In this document: positions 33,496 to 43,980 of the stretch, piece by piece
Numbering within the stretch: the first letter of the stretch is position 1
Layout: each line of letters begins with the position of its first letter
From: Periplaneta americana
Taxonomy: Eukaryota > Arthropoda > Insecta > Blattodea > Blattidae
DNA: 64,000 bases
Direction: 5' to 3'
Assembly (NCBI RefSeq): GCF_040183065.1
Contig: NC_091132.1
Coordinates: 157,020,102-157,084,101 of the forward strand
The notes under the pieces: model-generated
Seen by the model: the letters and a program-made list of their open reading frames with translations, nothing else
The model's database searches: none
What the model was told of the DNA's origin: nothing
Made by a program: the position numbers and the translations under genes

Positions 33496-34319
33496 GAGGA
33501 TCTTTTTATCATTTAAATTCCTGAAATAAATCAAGAGACTGGATTGGGAACAATAATATCAAACCGGACTTTGGAAAAGTAAAAATTCAAAGACCATAAG
33601 AGAAGTAATTGAACATAACAGTAGACGCAACAATCACCCTGAATATTCACACATAAGATAATTTCTTCCATTGTTCCTTACACGTTCTGAATTATTTTTC
33701 CTTCATTTTCAAACTCTCTTAGAATTTTACAAACCTTCATTTGTTTAGCTTATTTGTATGCTTGCTGTAAATCCAGAAATATCTGAAATAGTTTCGAACT
33801 TTACTATCAAAAACTTTCCGTTACCAATTTTACCAGAACAGTTTGATTACTTGTCACCTTGGTCTTCCTGAATCCTACTCACATATGAGCATCCATCACA
33901 CCATTCGAGTGTCACTTTTATTTACTCTTACACTTGATTGCTTCTTTATGGAATTCTTATTCAGAACGGGATGTTTCTTAGAAAATGCCATATTATTTTC
34001 TCTTTTAATTTGTTTAATTCGTTTGCATTTTTCACCGACAGTGTTTGAACATTTTCCTGAATTAAGTAGGATTGAAAATCAAGTCTACTGCACATGAACT
34101 GCAGTGCACTGATTCATGAACTGCTATTGTCCTATAGGCTCCGTGCATATAGCAATGTGCTGCTACAGGCGGACACTACGAGAACTACTTGTAGGGTTGT
34201 CTTCAACAGCTGTGTGTGATCTGTGTTGACAGCCGACTGCTGGAAGATTCGAGTAGGAGTGATTTTATACGCATTTATTTAATCTTTCATAAAGTGTTGC
34301 CTTTAGATTGCTATTTTAA
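33496..34319. other. Intron sequence without recognised feature
   Basis: AT-rich flank between the hAT-like element and the THAP exon. One 84-residue open frame (33843-34097) has no recognisable motif. Nothing else is supported. Confidence 0.5.
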
Positions 34320-34478
34320 ATGTCAAAGCGGTCCAGCAAAATTATGTGCTGTGTTTTTAGCTGTAATAATAGATATTGTAATATAGAGCAAAGTATGAAG
34401 TTTTATAGTTTTCCATCACGACCCCACGAAATGGATTTATTTGAAAAGACGGTGGATAATAGCAGTAAATCGGAAAGA
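34320..34478 (+). pseudogene. THAP-domain transposase-derived gene, exon 1
   Basis: ATG 34320 and 53 codons up to GTGAGT (34479): MSKRSSKIMCCVFSCNNRYC with the C-x3/4-C pair of a THAP module, then KFYSFPSRPHEMDLFEKTVD. The second half of the domain is at 36378, across an intron that now holds a mariner. Exon 1 ends in phase 0, but the open frame of the downstream exon needs a different phase, so either a lesion exists or the splice site differs from my reading. The family (THAP plus helix-turn-helix plus DDE_4-type domain) is a DNA transposase or its relic, lying in an intron of gene B on the same strand. Confidence 0.65.
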
Positions 34479-34695
34479 GTGAGTTTAAATTAAGTACTTC
34501 GGATTTAAATATTTTAATTAATACCTAATTAAGTTTTTACAGAACTTATCGTAATCGAGAAGTTTACAATATACTAACAATAACTATTGCATGCAAATAA
34601 TCACGTTAATGTTATACTTACAAAATAAGCAGCTGTAGGCCATATTTTTGAACACATCTTAATAGTAGGGCGCATTATATTCAGTAATTATACTA

Positions 34696-35982
34696 CTGGG
34701 TTCAAAAAGTTTCGTATTAATATATAACATGGGATATTATACATTTGTGTTTTTGGTAACATTCATGATGTCATTTCCTTAAAGTTGGTTGATAATGGCG
34801 ATTGTTGGTTTTGAGTTGTAGGCAATTGTTTATCATAGTGTTTTGTTTGTTCGTCGCATTTTGTAATTATGTCCACAGAGCAACGTACAAACATCAAGTT
34901 CTGTGTTTTGTTACACAAAACTCCTGCAGAGACATTAAGATTGTTGGAAGAAGCATATGGCGAAGCAGCAATGAAGAAAACTCAAGTGTATGCCTGGCAT
35001 AAACGCTTTTCTGGTGGTCGCGATAGCATCAAAGATGACATACGCAGCGGCCGACCAACAACTGCAACAAATGAAGCAATCGCTCAGCGTGTGCGTAATG
35101 TTGTGAGGGACGACCGACGTAAAACCATAAAAGAGATAGCAGCAGAGGTCGGAATATCAGTCGGAAGTGTACACAATGTTCTTCACAAGCATCTCAACAT
35201 GCATTACGTGTCTCAGAAGTTAGTTCCGAAAATGTTGTCAGCAGAACAGAAAGAAAGAAGAATGACTCTTGCTGGGGACATGATCAGTATGGCTGATGAA
35301 GATGGTGATTTCTTAAACAAAATTATTGCTGGTGATGAAACTTGTTGCTACTTGTACGACCCAGTCCCTAAACGACAGTCATCTGAGTGGAAATCGAAAA
35401 CATCTCCTCGGAAGCAAAAATTTCCTAGGGACACTTCCAAAGGCAAAGTTATGTTGGAAGTTTTCTTCGACTCTCAGGGTCTCATCCACCATGAGTTCAT
35501 TCCAGAAGGTCATACTGTAACGAAAGAATTGTACATAGAAATCCTCCGTCGCCTCCGGAACGCAGTGAGAAGGAAATGTCCAGAAAAGTGGGTAGAAAAC
35601 AACTGGTTCCTTATGCATGACAATGCACCTGCTCATCGCGCAATTATTGTAAAGAATTTTCTTGCCAGGCACAACATAACTGCTTTGGATCATCCACCAT
35701 ACTCTCCTGATCTCTCACCATCTGATTACTTTCTGTTTCCCCATCTGAAAAGTCATCTGAAAGGACGGAGATTCAATGCTGAAGAGGTTATCGCAAACGC
35801 GACGAGAGCACTAAGACGGATTTCACAAAATGGCTTCCAGGCCTGCTTCCAGGAACTCTACACGCGTTGGCAAAAGTGTGTTGTTGCGGAAGGCAACTAT
35901 TTTGAAGGGAATGCTTTAGAATAGTGTTTAAGGTACGTTGTTTCTATGATACTAGCAAAGTCCGGGAACTTTTTGAACCTAG
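34696..35982 (+). mobile_element. Full-length mariner transposon, 1287 bp
   Basis: The inverted ends are CTGGGTTCAAAAAGTTTCG and CTAGGTTCAAAAAGTTCCC (right end complemented), flanked by TA at 34694-34695 and 35983-35984. It contains one uninterrupted transposase frame. It lies in the intron between the two THAP exons. Confidence 0.95.
34869..35924 (+). CDS. Mariner transposase, 351 residues, uninterrupted
   Basis: The cut-and-paste transposase of the surrounding element, acting in the nucleus on the TIRs. Residues 1-110 hold the paired helix-turn-helix DNA-binding region (TLRLLEEAYGEAAMKKTQVY, then IAAEVGISVGSVHNVLHKHL). The catalytic triad is visible: D156 in AGDETCCYLYD, D251 in MHDNAPAH and D286 in YSPDLSPSDYFLFP, giving the exact D-x34-D spacing of mariner. 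The usual WVPHEL block is altered to YVSQKLVP. The length is within the family norm (about 345-355). The ATG at 34869 lies about 170 bp inside the left end, as expected. There is no stop or frameshift, so it is young and may be active; activity is not shown. Confidence 0.95.
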   Translation: MSTEQRTNIKFCVLLHKTPAETLRLLEEAYGEAAMKKTQVYAWHKRFSGGRDSIKDDIRSGRPTTATNEAIAQRVRNVVRDDRRKTIKEIAAEVGISVGSVHNVLHKHLNMHYVSQKLVPKMLSAEQKERRMTLAGDMISMADEDGDFLNKIIAGDETCCYLYDPVPKRQSSEWKSKTSPRKQKFPRDTSKGKVMLEVFFDSQGLIHHEFIPEGHTVTKELYIEILRRLRNAVRRKCPEKWVENNWFLMHDNAPAHRAIIVKNFLARHNITALDHPPYSPDLSPSDYFLFPHLKSHLKGRRFNAEEVIANATRALRRISQNGFQACFQELYTRWQKCVVAEGNYFEGNALE

Positions 35983-36377
35983 TATGTAGGAAAGTCTTCA
36001 TGATAGCCTGTATTATATAATTACAGAAATAGGCCTATATGACAAATACGGAAACATAGTATCATTACATACATATTTTACAATTACAGAATCATATTAT
36101 GAATATGGAAGGAATTACAAATACAGAAAAATAATATAAATAAAAGTACATTACAATATTGTAATAGTCCTAAAGATATAACATTACAAAGACATATAAC
36201 AAAAAATAATTTATACTAATGACAACAGAAATTACAAAACATTTAATAGAAACCAAAGCTACATTTTATGAAATCCATTTGAAGTGATTTTCTAAATACC
36301 ATCTGCCTTTTAGTTTGGCAAACATTAAAAAATATGCTTAGATTAATATGTCACATTTACACGAATTATTTTTATAG
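35983..36377. other. Intron remainder between mariner and THAP exon 2
   Basis: AT-rich, with repeated TACAGAAATA/ATTACAAA motifs. No feature recognised. Confidence 0.5.
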
Positions 36378-36852
36378 GGCAGACGGCACTTTATGGACAC
36401 CTTCCAAATCATCTAGAATCTGTAGCGAACATTTCATAGGAGGGTGTAAATCTAAAAATCCTTCCAGTCCATATGTTCCAAGCAGCTTTCCTGAATGTTA
36501 CAAAAGGAAGTCAACAGGAACAGACTCTCTCAACAGATTTAAAAGACTGAAGAAAAGAACTGAAATAATTTCACTGCCGGATACATCAGACCTTTTGGAA
36601 AATAGTGGGTCTATTCTAGTGACCATCAAAACTGATGCCAAACTCAGACAGATAGAAATTATGACAAGGAAAGCAAATTTGAATTCAGTTGTGTGGTGGA
36701 TGGAAACAATGTCAGCACACAAGCATGCATATTCAGCCTTCCACGCGTTATATGCCAAACTTAAGTGTTCCAGTAATCTGTCTGGGCCTGACTCCCCATA
36801 TGAAAAAAGAGGATTTTGTGGTTATAGTTCAATATCTGATGAATCACAATGA
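36378..36852 (+). pseudogene. THAP-domain transposase-derived gene, exon 2
   Basis: The acceptor TTTTATAG ends at 36377. The frame reads ADGTLWTPSKSSRICSEHFI with the C-x2-H ligands, then SPYVPSSFP, the AVPTIF-like box that closes a THAP domain, and continues through a basic linker (RFKRLKKRTE) to TGA 36850-36852. The following helix-turn-helix block (36856) is in another frame, which marks a frameshift. With exon 1 it makes a complete THAP signature (C-x3/4-C, W, C-x2-H, AVPTIF-like). Confidence 0.7.
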
Positions 36853-36855
36853 AAT

Positions 36856-37172
36856 GTGCTGGCTGGTGTTAAAACAGAAATTTTTAATTTATTTTTGAAC
36901 CTACTGTCAGACAGTACCCAGCGTAAAATTAGTAAAGAAAATAAACTTTTAATATTCTTAATGAAAATGAAGTTGGCCTTGCCATTTGCTGCCCTTGCTG
37001 TAATTTTCAATGTTCACCGTAGTACTATTTCTAGAATATTCCAATCTGTTTTACCTACACTTGCACAAGCAACTAAAAACTTTGTTTTCGGCCCAGCAAA
37101 GATACTATTAATGCAACATTGCCTACTGTTTTTAAAGATAATTAAATCTTAAAGATAAAAAGATAAGATGAT
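36856..37172 (+). pseudogene. Helix-turn-helix part of the THAP transposase
   Basis: The frame continues LAGVKTEIFNLFLNLLSDST, then QRKISKENKLLIFLMKMKLA, PFAALAVIFNVHRSTISRIF and VLPTLAQATKNFVFG. This is the HTH region that precedes a DDE_4-type nuclease in THAP-bearing transposases. It breaks off before the nuclease: the frame changes and the homology ends near 37172, exactly where an inverted copy of the same block (41648-41841) also ends. Confidence 0.68.
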
Positions 37173-37238
37173 TTTGTTTTATATGCAGGTACAAACATCA
37201 CCTGTCTTCATTTATTTTTCACCCATTATGTTTTAATA

Positions 37239-37262
37239 TTATATATATATATATATATATAT
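37239..37262. repeat. (AT)n microsatellite
   Basis: About 12 AT units. Confidence 0.9.
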
Positions 37263-37324
37263 GTAGAGAAACGTAAAATTACAAACTTTGAATCCATTTT
37301 CGAGTTACAATCAGTCATATATAT

Positions 37325-38198
37325 TCAAATGAGAAAACATGCAAATGTTCAGTCTTTTGACTTACTTTAATGTAAAATACTGAAATAGTTATTTTATATT
37401 GTCTTGCGTCATCAATATCCTACATTAATTTGTACCCAATTACATAATATATAATATAGCCTAAATTTAATTTCTAATTTAATCCACGAATGCTTTTTGA
37501 GGTACAATTGAGTTTGAATAAATATTTGTCATTTACGCCAACTCACATTCATTTAATATTTCTCAATCCATAGTATTTAATTGACATTCATTTTTTTCCA
37601 CCAAATTTATTACTTTAAAATTTTTGTATCTCAGTTTAAAAAATATCATATTTTCCATTTAATTTATATTACGTTTATTTTTTATGTATGTTTGTTCTTC
37701 ATTTCACTTATCATATTCTTCAATCTCAAGATCTGTTTCATACTACATCTTTTATTTTATTTTACACATGTTAACCTAGTACACATTAAAGATATACATA
37801 TTTAATAAGTTTTTATTCATAACAGTGTCATTCCTACAAATCACTTGATTTTATTCCTGTTCACCAATTAATAGAAATAACACGTATTATTTTTCATACG
37901 CCGTTTTATTTAAATATACATAATTATATCCACCACATGTAATGATGCCTTTTATACTCTCTTTAAACATATCATTTTCCATTATTTTAACCGTGGATAT
38001 GTCTTTATATTTGTCAATATTTAATATGTATTGCTTATTTATTTTATAGATATCGAATTTTATGTCTGAAGATGCCCACAATTGGGCGAAAACATTAATA
38101 CTAATGTAATTTTAAAATAACTATTTCAGTATTTTACGTTAAAATAAGTCAAAAGACTGAACATTAGCATGTTTTCTCATTTGAGTAAAATTACAAAC
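37325..38198. repeat. Inverted-repeat unit, possibly Penelope-like
   Basis: The left arm (37325-37408) TCAAATGAGAAAACATGC, then GTTCAGTCTTTTGACTTA and AATACTGAAATAGTTATTTTA, is matched by its complement at 38112-38198 (arms about 80 bp). The interior is very AT-rich. Next to the right arm is CTGAAGATGCCC...GGGCGAAAAC, a hammerhead-like motif known from Penelope-like elements, which often insert with inverted terminal segments. No reverse-transcriptase frame survives. Confidence 0.6.
38066..38108 (+). ncRNA. Degenerate hammerhead-like ribozyme motif
   Basis: CTGAAGA matches the CUGANGA core, GCCCA/TGGGC forms stem II, GAAA follows, and ACATTA/TAATGT gives a stem III hairpin. An unpaired T before stem II, one extra A after GAAA and weak stem I pairing mean it is probably inactive. 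It is only a motif match. Confidence 0.3.
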
Positions 38199-38697
38199 TT
38201 CAATTGCCAAATTTTAAATTACTAGAACTAAACATAATATATTTTAATTTTCTTTCACTTCTAATGAGTAGATTCCAACTTACTTAAAATTCTCGGGAAA
38301 GTCATCAAGTTCACGAAATGGTTGACCGAATTTTCTAACAAATTGTTTCTCTACGTTATAATGATCATTATGGTCATGTCAAAGGAATCTTTGTGTACTT
38401 TAGTATAATTGTATAGTACATGATTTTGTCTGGGAGAAATTATGCAGCTAAACTGGAATAAATTAGCCAGTATATCTATATATGCGCAACATTTAATTAT
38501 CAGTATAGTATGTTTGTTAACTGCTGGTATTATGAGTACAGAAGTAGTATCAAAAGCAAACTGAACGAGACCATTATACAGAGTTGCAGTGAAATTCCTT
38601 GGAGGTTGAAAGGAACAATATGGTACCGGTACATAGAAATGAATAGAAAGTCTATATTATGTTCTGCGATTAAATGCACGGTTAATAAGTACATTAA

Positions 38698-41499
38698 CCA
38701 TTACCGCTCCTATGTTGGAGTCAGTCCGCCACTAAAATATGTCAGCTGCAGTCCTGCGCCGGACTGAGTCCGCCACGTTTCCTACAATGTTTATAAACAC
38801 TCCGAACTCGGAGCAAGGAATGCATGTTGCGTCAGTATGTTATTGAGATTACGATCTGTGCGGTGGTGTTATTTCCGTGTGAATTAGAATTGTTTCCTGT
38901 GCTCTAAAATACATTTTAGAAGTGGCTGCGAATGTTTTATCGTTCTTGTTATCACAATGGCGTCTGCGAGCAGAAATGTTGTCAAAAAAACTAAACACAT
39001 AGTGAAAAAAAAACGGAAGGCTTTGGGCGACGATGAGATACATGAAGACTTGCATGGGGATTGGGAAACTTTTAGTGATGATTCAGACATTGAACTAATT
39101 GAAGACAATGACTCTGATTCTCAAGTAAGTGAAGCCATTTCAAGTGACAGTGACGATTCTGATGACAATCAGTCCAGTTCAAGTGATGTTGAAGATGATG
39201 GTGATGATAAAATAGACAGTGTTGACAATGATGGTTGGGATCATTGGGGTGCTAATGACAATGACTTTCATCATATACCGTTTCGTGGAACAGCAGCTTA
39301 TAAACCTCCCCAGACTGGACGAAAGCCTGATTCACCATTTTTATTTTTTTTTGCTATTTTTTAGCCAGACACTGTTTCAAGAAATAGCTACCGAAACCAA
39401 CAGGTACGTTAGACAAAAAATACAAAAAGTCACACCTTTGCAAAAACATTCAATTTGGAACGGTTGGGAAGATGTCACCGCTGAAGAGCTAATGGCTTTT
39501 CATGGAGTAATACTGAATATGGGAAGACGTATGAAGAGTACTATCAAAGACTTTTTCTCGGAACAATGGTTAGACAGTTCGCTGTTCTACAAAGACATAT
39601 TTTCAAGAAAGCGATTTCTGCAAATATATTGGGGTCTTCATGTCTCTCCCCCTCCTCGAGATGGAACTCCAGACAGACAAATGCAGTCCCGAGCAAGTAA
39701 AGTAAAAAACGTTGTAGATTACGTTGAATAAAAATTTTTGGAATTTTACAGTCCATCGTAATATGTATGTGTGGATGAGTCTACTGTAAATTTCAAAGGA
39801 CGTGTAGTATTCAAGATGTACAACCCACAGAAACCAACAAAATGGGGTCTTCGAATTTATGTAATTGCTGATTCGACAAATGGTTATGTCTGTGGTTTGA
39901 TTCCTTATTATGGATCAGTAACTACAAAAAGTTTGATTCATCCAGAACTGACATTCACCAGCAGAATAGTTCTTCAACTTATAAACAAAGTTCAGAGTGT
40001 AACGAATAAGAAAGGATACCATCTATACACAGACAGGTTTTACACAAACTTGGATCTTGCTCGGGAACTGTTACAAGCAAACGTTCATTTGACTGGTACA
40101 ATAATGCAGAATAGGAAAGGCTTGCCGAAACAAATGAAGAAGAAAGCACTGAAAATAAAGAAACATGAAGTAGTAGCCTACAGGAAGGAAGACAAATATT
40201 TGACATTATCGTGGAAAGACAAGCGAGTTGTTACCATTCTAAGTACATGGCATAATCCAGACACAAGAGAAGTCTCGAGAAAAACTGCGAAGAAAGTAGA
40301 GGTTTTTCAGAAACCTGTTGTTGTTATAGACTACACTTCAAAAATGGGAGGAGTCGATAGAGCAGACCACTACTGTTCAAGCTACGGTTTCCTGAAGAAA
40401 AGTTTGAAATGGTGGCGAAAATTATACTTCTGGATTCTGGAGATTTCCCTTGTAAACAGTTTCCACCTGTATTGAATCAAAACTCAAAAAATCTTCCTGC
40501 TTTGTCTCACCTGGAGTTTCGTAAGAAGATCATCGAAGGATTGGTGGGGAATGTGAGAAACAAAATGTCTCGAAAACGTGGGAGACCAAGTACCGGAGAT
40601 ACAGAAGATCGTCTCAATGGAAAATTACACTTGATCCGGGCACACGAAAGGAAAGTTACGAAGGACTGTGCAGTTTGTTCGAACAGAAAAGTAAAAGGTG
40701 GCAGGAAAGAAACGTCGTTTTATTGTGATACATGTGAGAGGAAGCCAGGACTTCACCCCAACAAGTGTTTCGCCCTTTACCATACAGAGAAGAAGTATCG
40801 ATAGGTATGTATTAGTTCTTATATTTATTTGAAATGTGCATGTAGAATATCTAGCAAAGATACGTGTAGAAAAAATACGCCAATATATATTGGCACGAAA
40901 GTTCCAATAATGTATTACATTTTATGAATTATGTTCTTCTAACAATCCGCCACTGACATTCGTATATATTCATTCTCTTACCACGTCTTCTCTATGGCTA
41001 CAGATCTCATGTGTTTATCTTTCACAGTTATCTTACTATTACAGTGCTAAATATAGATCTTCGAACCTGACCACTGCCAGCTCAGAAGGAAGTGTTGTCT
41101 TATAATGACGGCGAAATATAAACCAAAGATTACGACTTTGGGTGTTTACATGTCGCATATCTCGACCTAAAAGGCTCTTCACATCTCTAAGTTCATATTA
41201 CTTTCATTAGCTTTGAGTTTATTATCTGACGAACGCGAGCAAGCACATGGCTTCACATTCATAAAGGCAAGCCCGTACAGTCGAAAACGAATTATAGTAG
41301 ACAGTTAATATTCAGTGAGACGAATGCGTGAGCCTTTCATATAATATTTTAACCCCATATATCAAAGATTCTTCTCTTTTACGAAAGTTACAAAAGAAAA
41401 TCAAGCAGTGTAAAATAGTAGTTCAATTTGCACTGGTGAGCGTCATTTAAATGGACCAGGCGCATAGTGGCCAAGACTTTTAAATCCGACCAGAAAGGG
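38698..41499 (+). mobile_element. piggyBac transposon, decayed
   Basis: Candidate TTAA target sites lie at 38694-38697 and 41500-41503. The ends start CCATTACC and (complemented) CCCTTTCT, which resemble each other only weakly, so the exact borders are tentative. The interior encodes a transposase in four frame-shifted pieces (38957-40804). GC content and codon pattern do not differ obviously from the neighbours. Confidence 0.75.
38957..40804 (+). pseudogene. piggyBac transposase, at least three frame breaks
   Basis: The pieces in order are as follows. 38957-39364: basic then Asp/Ser-rich N-terminus (DSDIELIEDNDSDSQVSEA). About 39355-39731: NGWEDVTAEELMAFHGVILN and SRKRFLQIYWGLHVS, with stop at 39729. 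39771-40475: catalytic part with CVDESTVNFKGR, LYTDRFYTNLDLA and KMGGVDRADHYCSSYG, the three Asp blocks of the DDE_Tnp_1_7 nuclease. About 40470-40804: C-terminal Cys-rich zinc domain CAVCSNRKVKGG, then CDTCERKPGLHPNKCF. Every domain of a PGBD4-like piggyBac transposase is present, but frameshifts near 39355, 39735 and 40470 prevent translation. Confidence 0.9.
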
Positions 41500-41647
41500 T
41501 TAAGTTTGAAGTTTCAGCAGTATGGCATCATCGTCGCTAACACACTCTACTCATGATACAGATGTAAGAGGGCAATGAACTCGGTGTGTTTGGGTACGTG
41601 AACTGCTTTCTGCCTCGACATTGCCCCTAGTTTTATTCGTGCAGTAT

Positions 41648-41841
41648 CATCTTATCTTTTTATCTTTAAGATTTAATTATCTTTAAAAACATTAGGCAAT
41701 GTTGCATTAATAGTATCTTTGCTGGGCCCGAAAACAAAGTTTTTAGTTGCTTGTGCAAGTTAGGTAAAACAGATTGGAATATTCTAGAAATAGTACTATG
41801 GTGAACATTGAAAATTACAGCAAGGGCAGCAAATGGCAAGA
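41648..41841 (-). pseudogene. Inverted copy of the THAP transposase HTH block
   Basis: The minus strand reads LPFAALAVIFNVHHSTISRI then FQSVLPNL, nearly identical to 36980-37172. Both copies stop at the same base run (AAAAAGATAAGATGAT). The pair forms an inverted repeat of about 190 bp spanning 4.5 kb around the Penelope-like unit and the piggyBac. Confidence 0.8.
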
Positions 41842-42141
41842 GGTTTCTAAAGTTAAATTTACCCAAAAACCGTCCACACTATTAAATTATTCCAGAGGGA
41901 TAAATTATTCTTTATTAGATATCCTATCAAAATCACGATACCGAATAAGAGGTTGTTAAACATTTGAGAATTTTTTTTTTTGTGGGGGAAAAAAAAACTA
42001 TGAACTTTCCAGCAATATGATATTATAGTTTGTTATATACAACATGAGCTATTCACTCTGAAACTGTGCAGGGCTATTTCACTTGCACCCTGTATACCTG
42101 CTAATGCAAAAATTGTGGCTTGACAATGACATAGTATAAGA
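41842..42141. other. Intron sequence without recognised feature
   Basis: Includes a T-run near 41973 and an A-run near 41990. The right part (42000-42140) is distantly related to 2660-3000 of copy A. Confidence 0.45.
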
Positions 42142-42662
42142 CAGCGTATCTCAAACTTTTTTGGAATGGGGACCACTTTTTAAAGTCAGAACACTTCCGC
42201 GGACCACTTACTCTTGCTCCCTTCGAAAGCAAATTTATCATTTTCGTAGCATATTTTAATATCAGTATACTTATATTTAAAATTGAATTAAGGATCGGTA
42301 CTTTAGTCCTCTGTTATGAATTCGGGTGGTCTCTGGCTGGGTTACAGGCGCGGCGCCAGATGTGCAGGGAAACGATGTCGAGAAACACCACGTGTATAGT
42401 GCTTTAAATCCCTGTTTTGCTGCTGAGAGTGGAGTGGGAAGTCGATAGACGGGTAGGGTAATAATTTCATAAAATGTCAGTACTGTGAGAAAAAGTGAAA
42501 TTCGATTGCCATGTGTCATTTCCAGACTCTGAGATTTTAAGCTATAGTGAGATACGCAATTCGTTTGAATTTTATTATTTTTTTTTCGTCTTTTTTGAAG
42601 GACCACAAGCGCAGAACTCGAGGACCACAGGTGGTCCGCGGACCATAGTTTGAGAAACGCTG
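42142..42662. mobile_element. Nonautonomous hAT-like element, 521 bp
   Basis: The ends are CAGCGTATCTCAAACT and AGTTTGAGAAACGCTG, the CAG-TTTCTCAAACT type common in hAT MITEs. Flanks ATAAGA(CA) repeat on both sides (42136-42143; 42663-42670), an 8-bp duplication if the first CA is shared. Copy A has no insertion at the matching place (near 3005). Confidence 0.82.
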
Positions 42663-42706
42663 ATAAGACATTGTTAGAAAAATGTGGATTTTACCAATTT
42701 CGTACA

Positions 42707-42945
42707 AAGATGTGAAGTTACAATTAGCAAGTCTGACAGTGGAACTAGCGAACTGGTATCCAAATACTGGTTGAGGAAGTAACCCGGTTGAAGTTTTTTC
42801 TGGGGTTATTTCTTAACCCATTGTGAGAAAATACGAGGTAACTTTCGCTGCTGGACACTGAAGTCATTCTGCTGGCATTATCACCTTCAATTTACTCAGA
42901 CATTAGATAACCATTGCAGTTGATAAAGTGTAGTAAAATAAATCA
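42707..42945 (+). mobile_element. Decayed SINE family 1, partner of 3049
   Basis: Same degraded body (GTTGAAGTTTTTTCTGGGGT) and the same flanks (ACATTAGATAACCATTG, CCACCAAATC) as in copy A. Confidence 0.7.
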
Positions 42946-43331
42946 CTTACAAAATCCACCAAATCAATGACTTGAAATTTAATTATTCGTTCATAGATAA
43001 TTTCTGCAATTATATAGTAGTTAAATAGTTATTCTATAACAGGCATTTTCCACCAGTTTGCCGTGCCAAACTCTAAAGATCTGTTGGTGTGTGGCAGAAT
43101 CCCGAATGCAGCTCAAGTCAATCTACAGCAAACATAGTGTAGCCAGATAGAAGTACATAGTGTCCCGACTCACGTTAACGCATGGAAGTGCCACAGCACT
43201 GTGCTTGTGTACTTTTAGGCTGTTAAAATACCTGATTATGGCATTCTTGCTGCTTACACTAAATGTGCGCTATTATTGAAAGTTTTTGCTATTTGCCAAC
43301 AATGGAAAAAGGGCAAAAATGTTTCCATAGC

Positions 43332-43383
<52 letters not shown>

Positions 43384-43399
43384 TAATAATAATAATAAC

Positions 43400-43450
<51 letters not shown>

Positions 43451-43451
43451 T
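43332..43451. repeat. (AAT)n microsatellite, about 120 bp
   Basis: Long AAT run with two interspersed AAC units. The poly-Ile and poly-Tyr frames here are artefacts. Confidence 0.97.
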
Positions 43452-43980
43452 ACTCACAACAGACTACCTGTGTTAAATTTTCGAAACTTTCCTCGTTAGC
43501 TTCGGTGATTTGTAAGCTTGCAGTTATCTGCGAATGTTTTTTCATTCGGAAAAAGAATCTACACTCCATGTAATGTAATAATAGCTTTGAAATTGCATCT
43601 TTTTTATGTTCCAAACTGCAACCCACTTCAGAGGACCGAATCACAACATTATCGAAACTGTCTAAGCACTCAAAAAAAAGTCACTTCACATTTCACTTTC
43701 AGAATGCAGCTTTTGTTTTAATTTGATTTCAGTCTGAAGAAAAACTTCATAAAGACTTTGAGATGGCCTAGTTAAAAGGGGAATGCCACTATTAGAGCCA
43801 AAATCTCTTATTTCACTGAGGTGGAATCACTTGTGGGCACCTGACTTTGTTCACGAAAAAGTTGTACTTATACTTTACGATGAATAAATTGGCAGAATGT
43901 TTTAGGATGTATCCAGCCAAATGGTAACTAAACATCTCTTTCTAGTATCAAGCTCAACATTAGATATTTCTAATTCTGGT
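43452..43980. other. Intron sequence without recognised gene
   Basis: No supported coding sequence. The right half probably belongs to the P-element remnant that follows. Confidence 0.45.

Noticed and set aside
43254-43499. Long poly-Tyr and poly-Ile open frames
   Set aside because: They are translations of the (AAT)n microsatellite on both strands.
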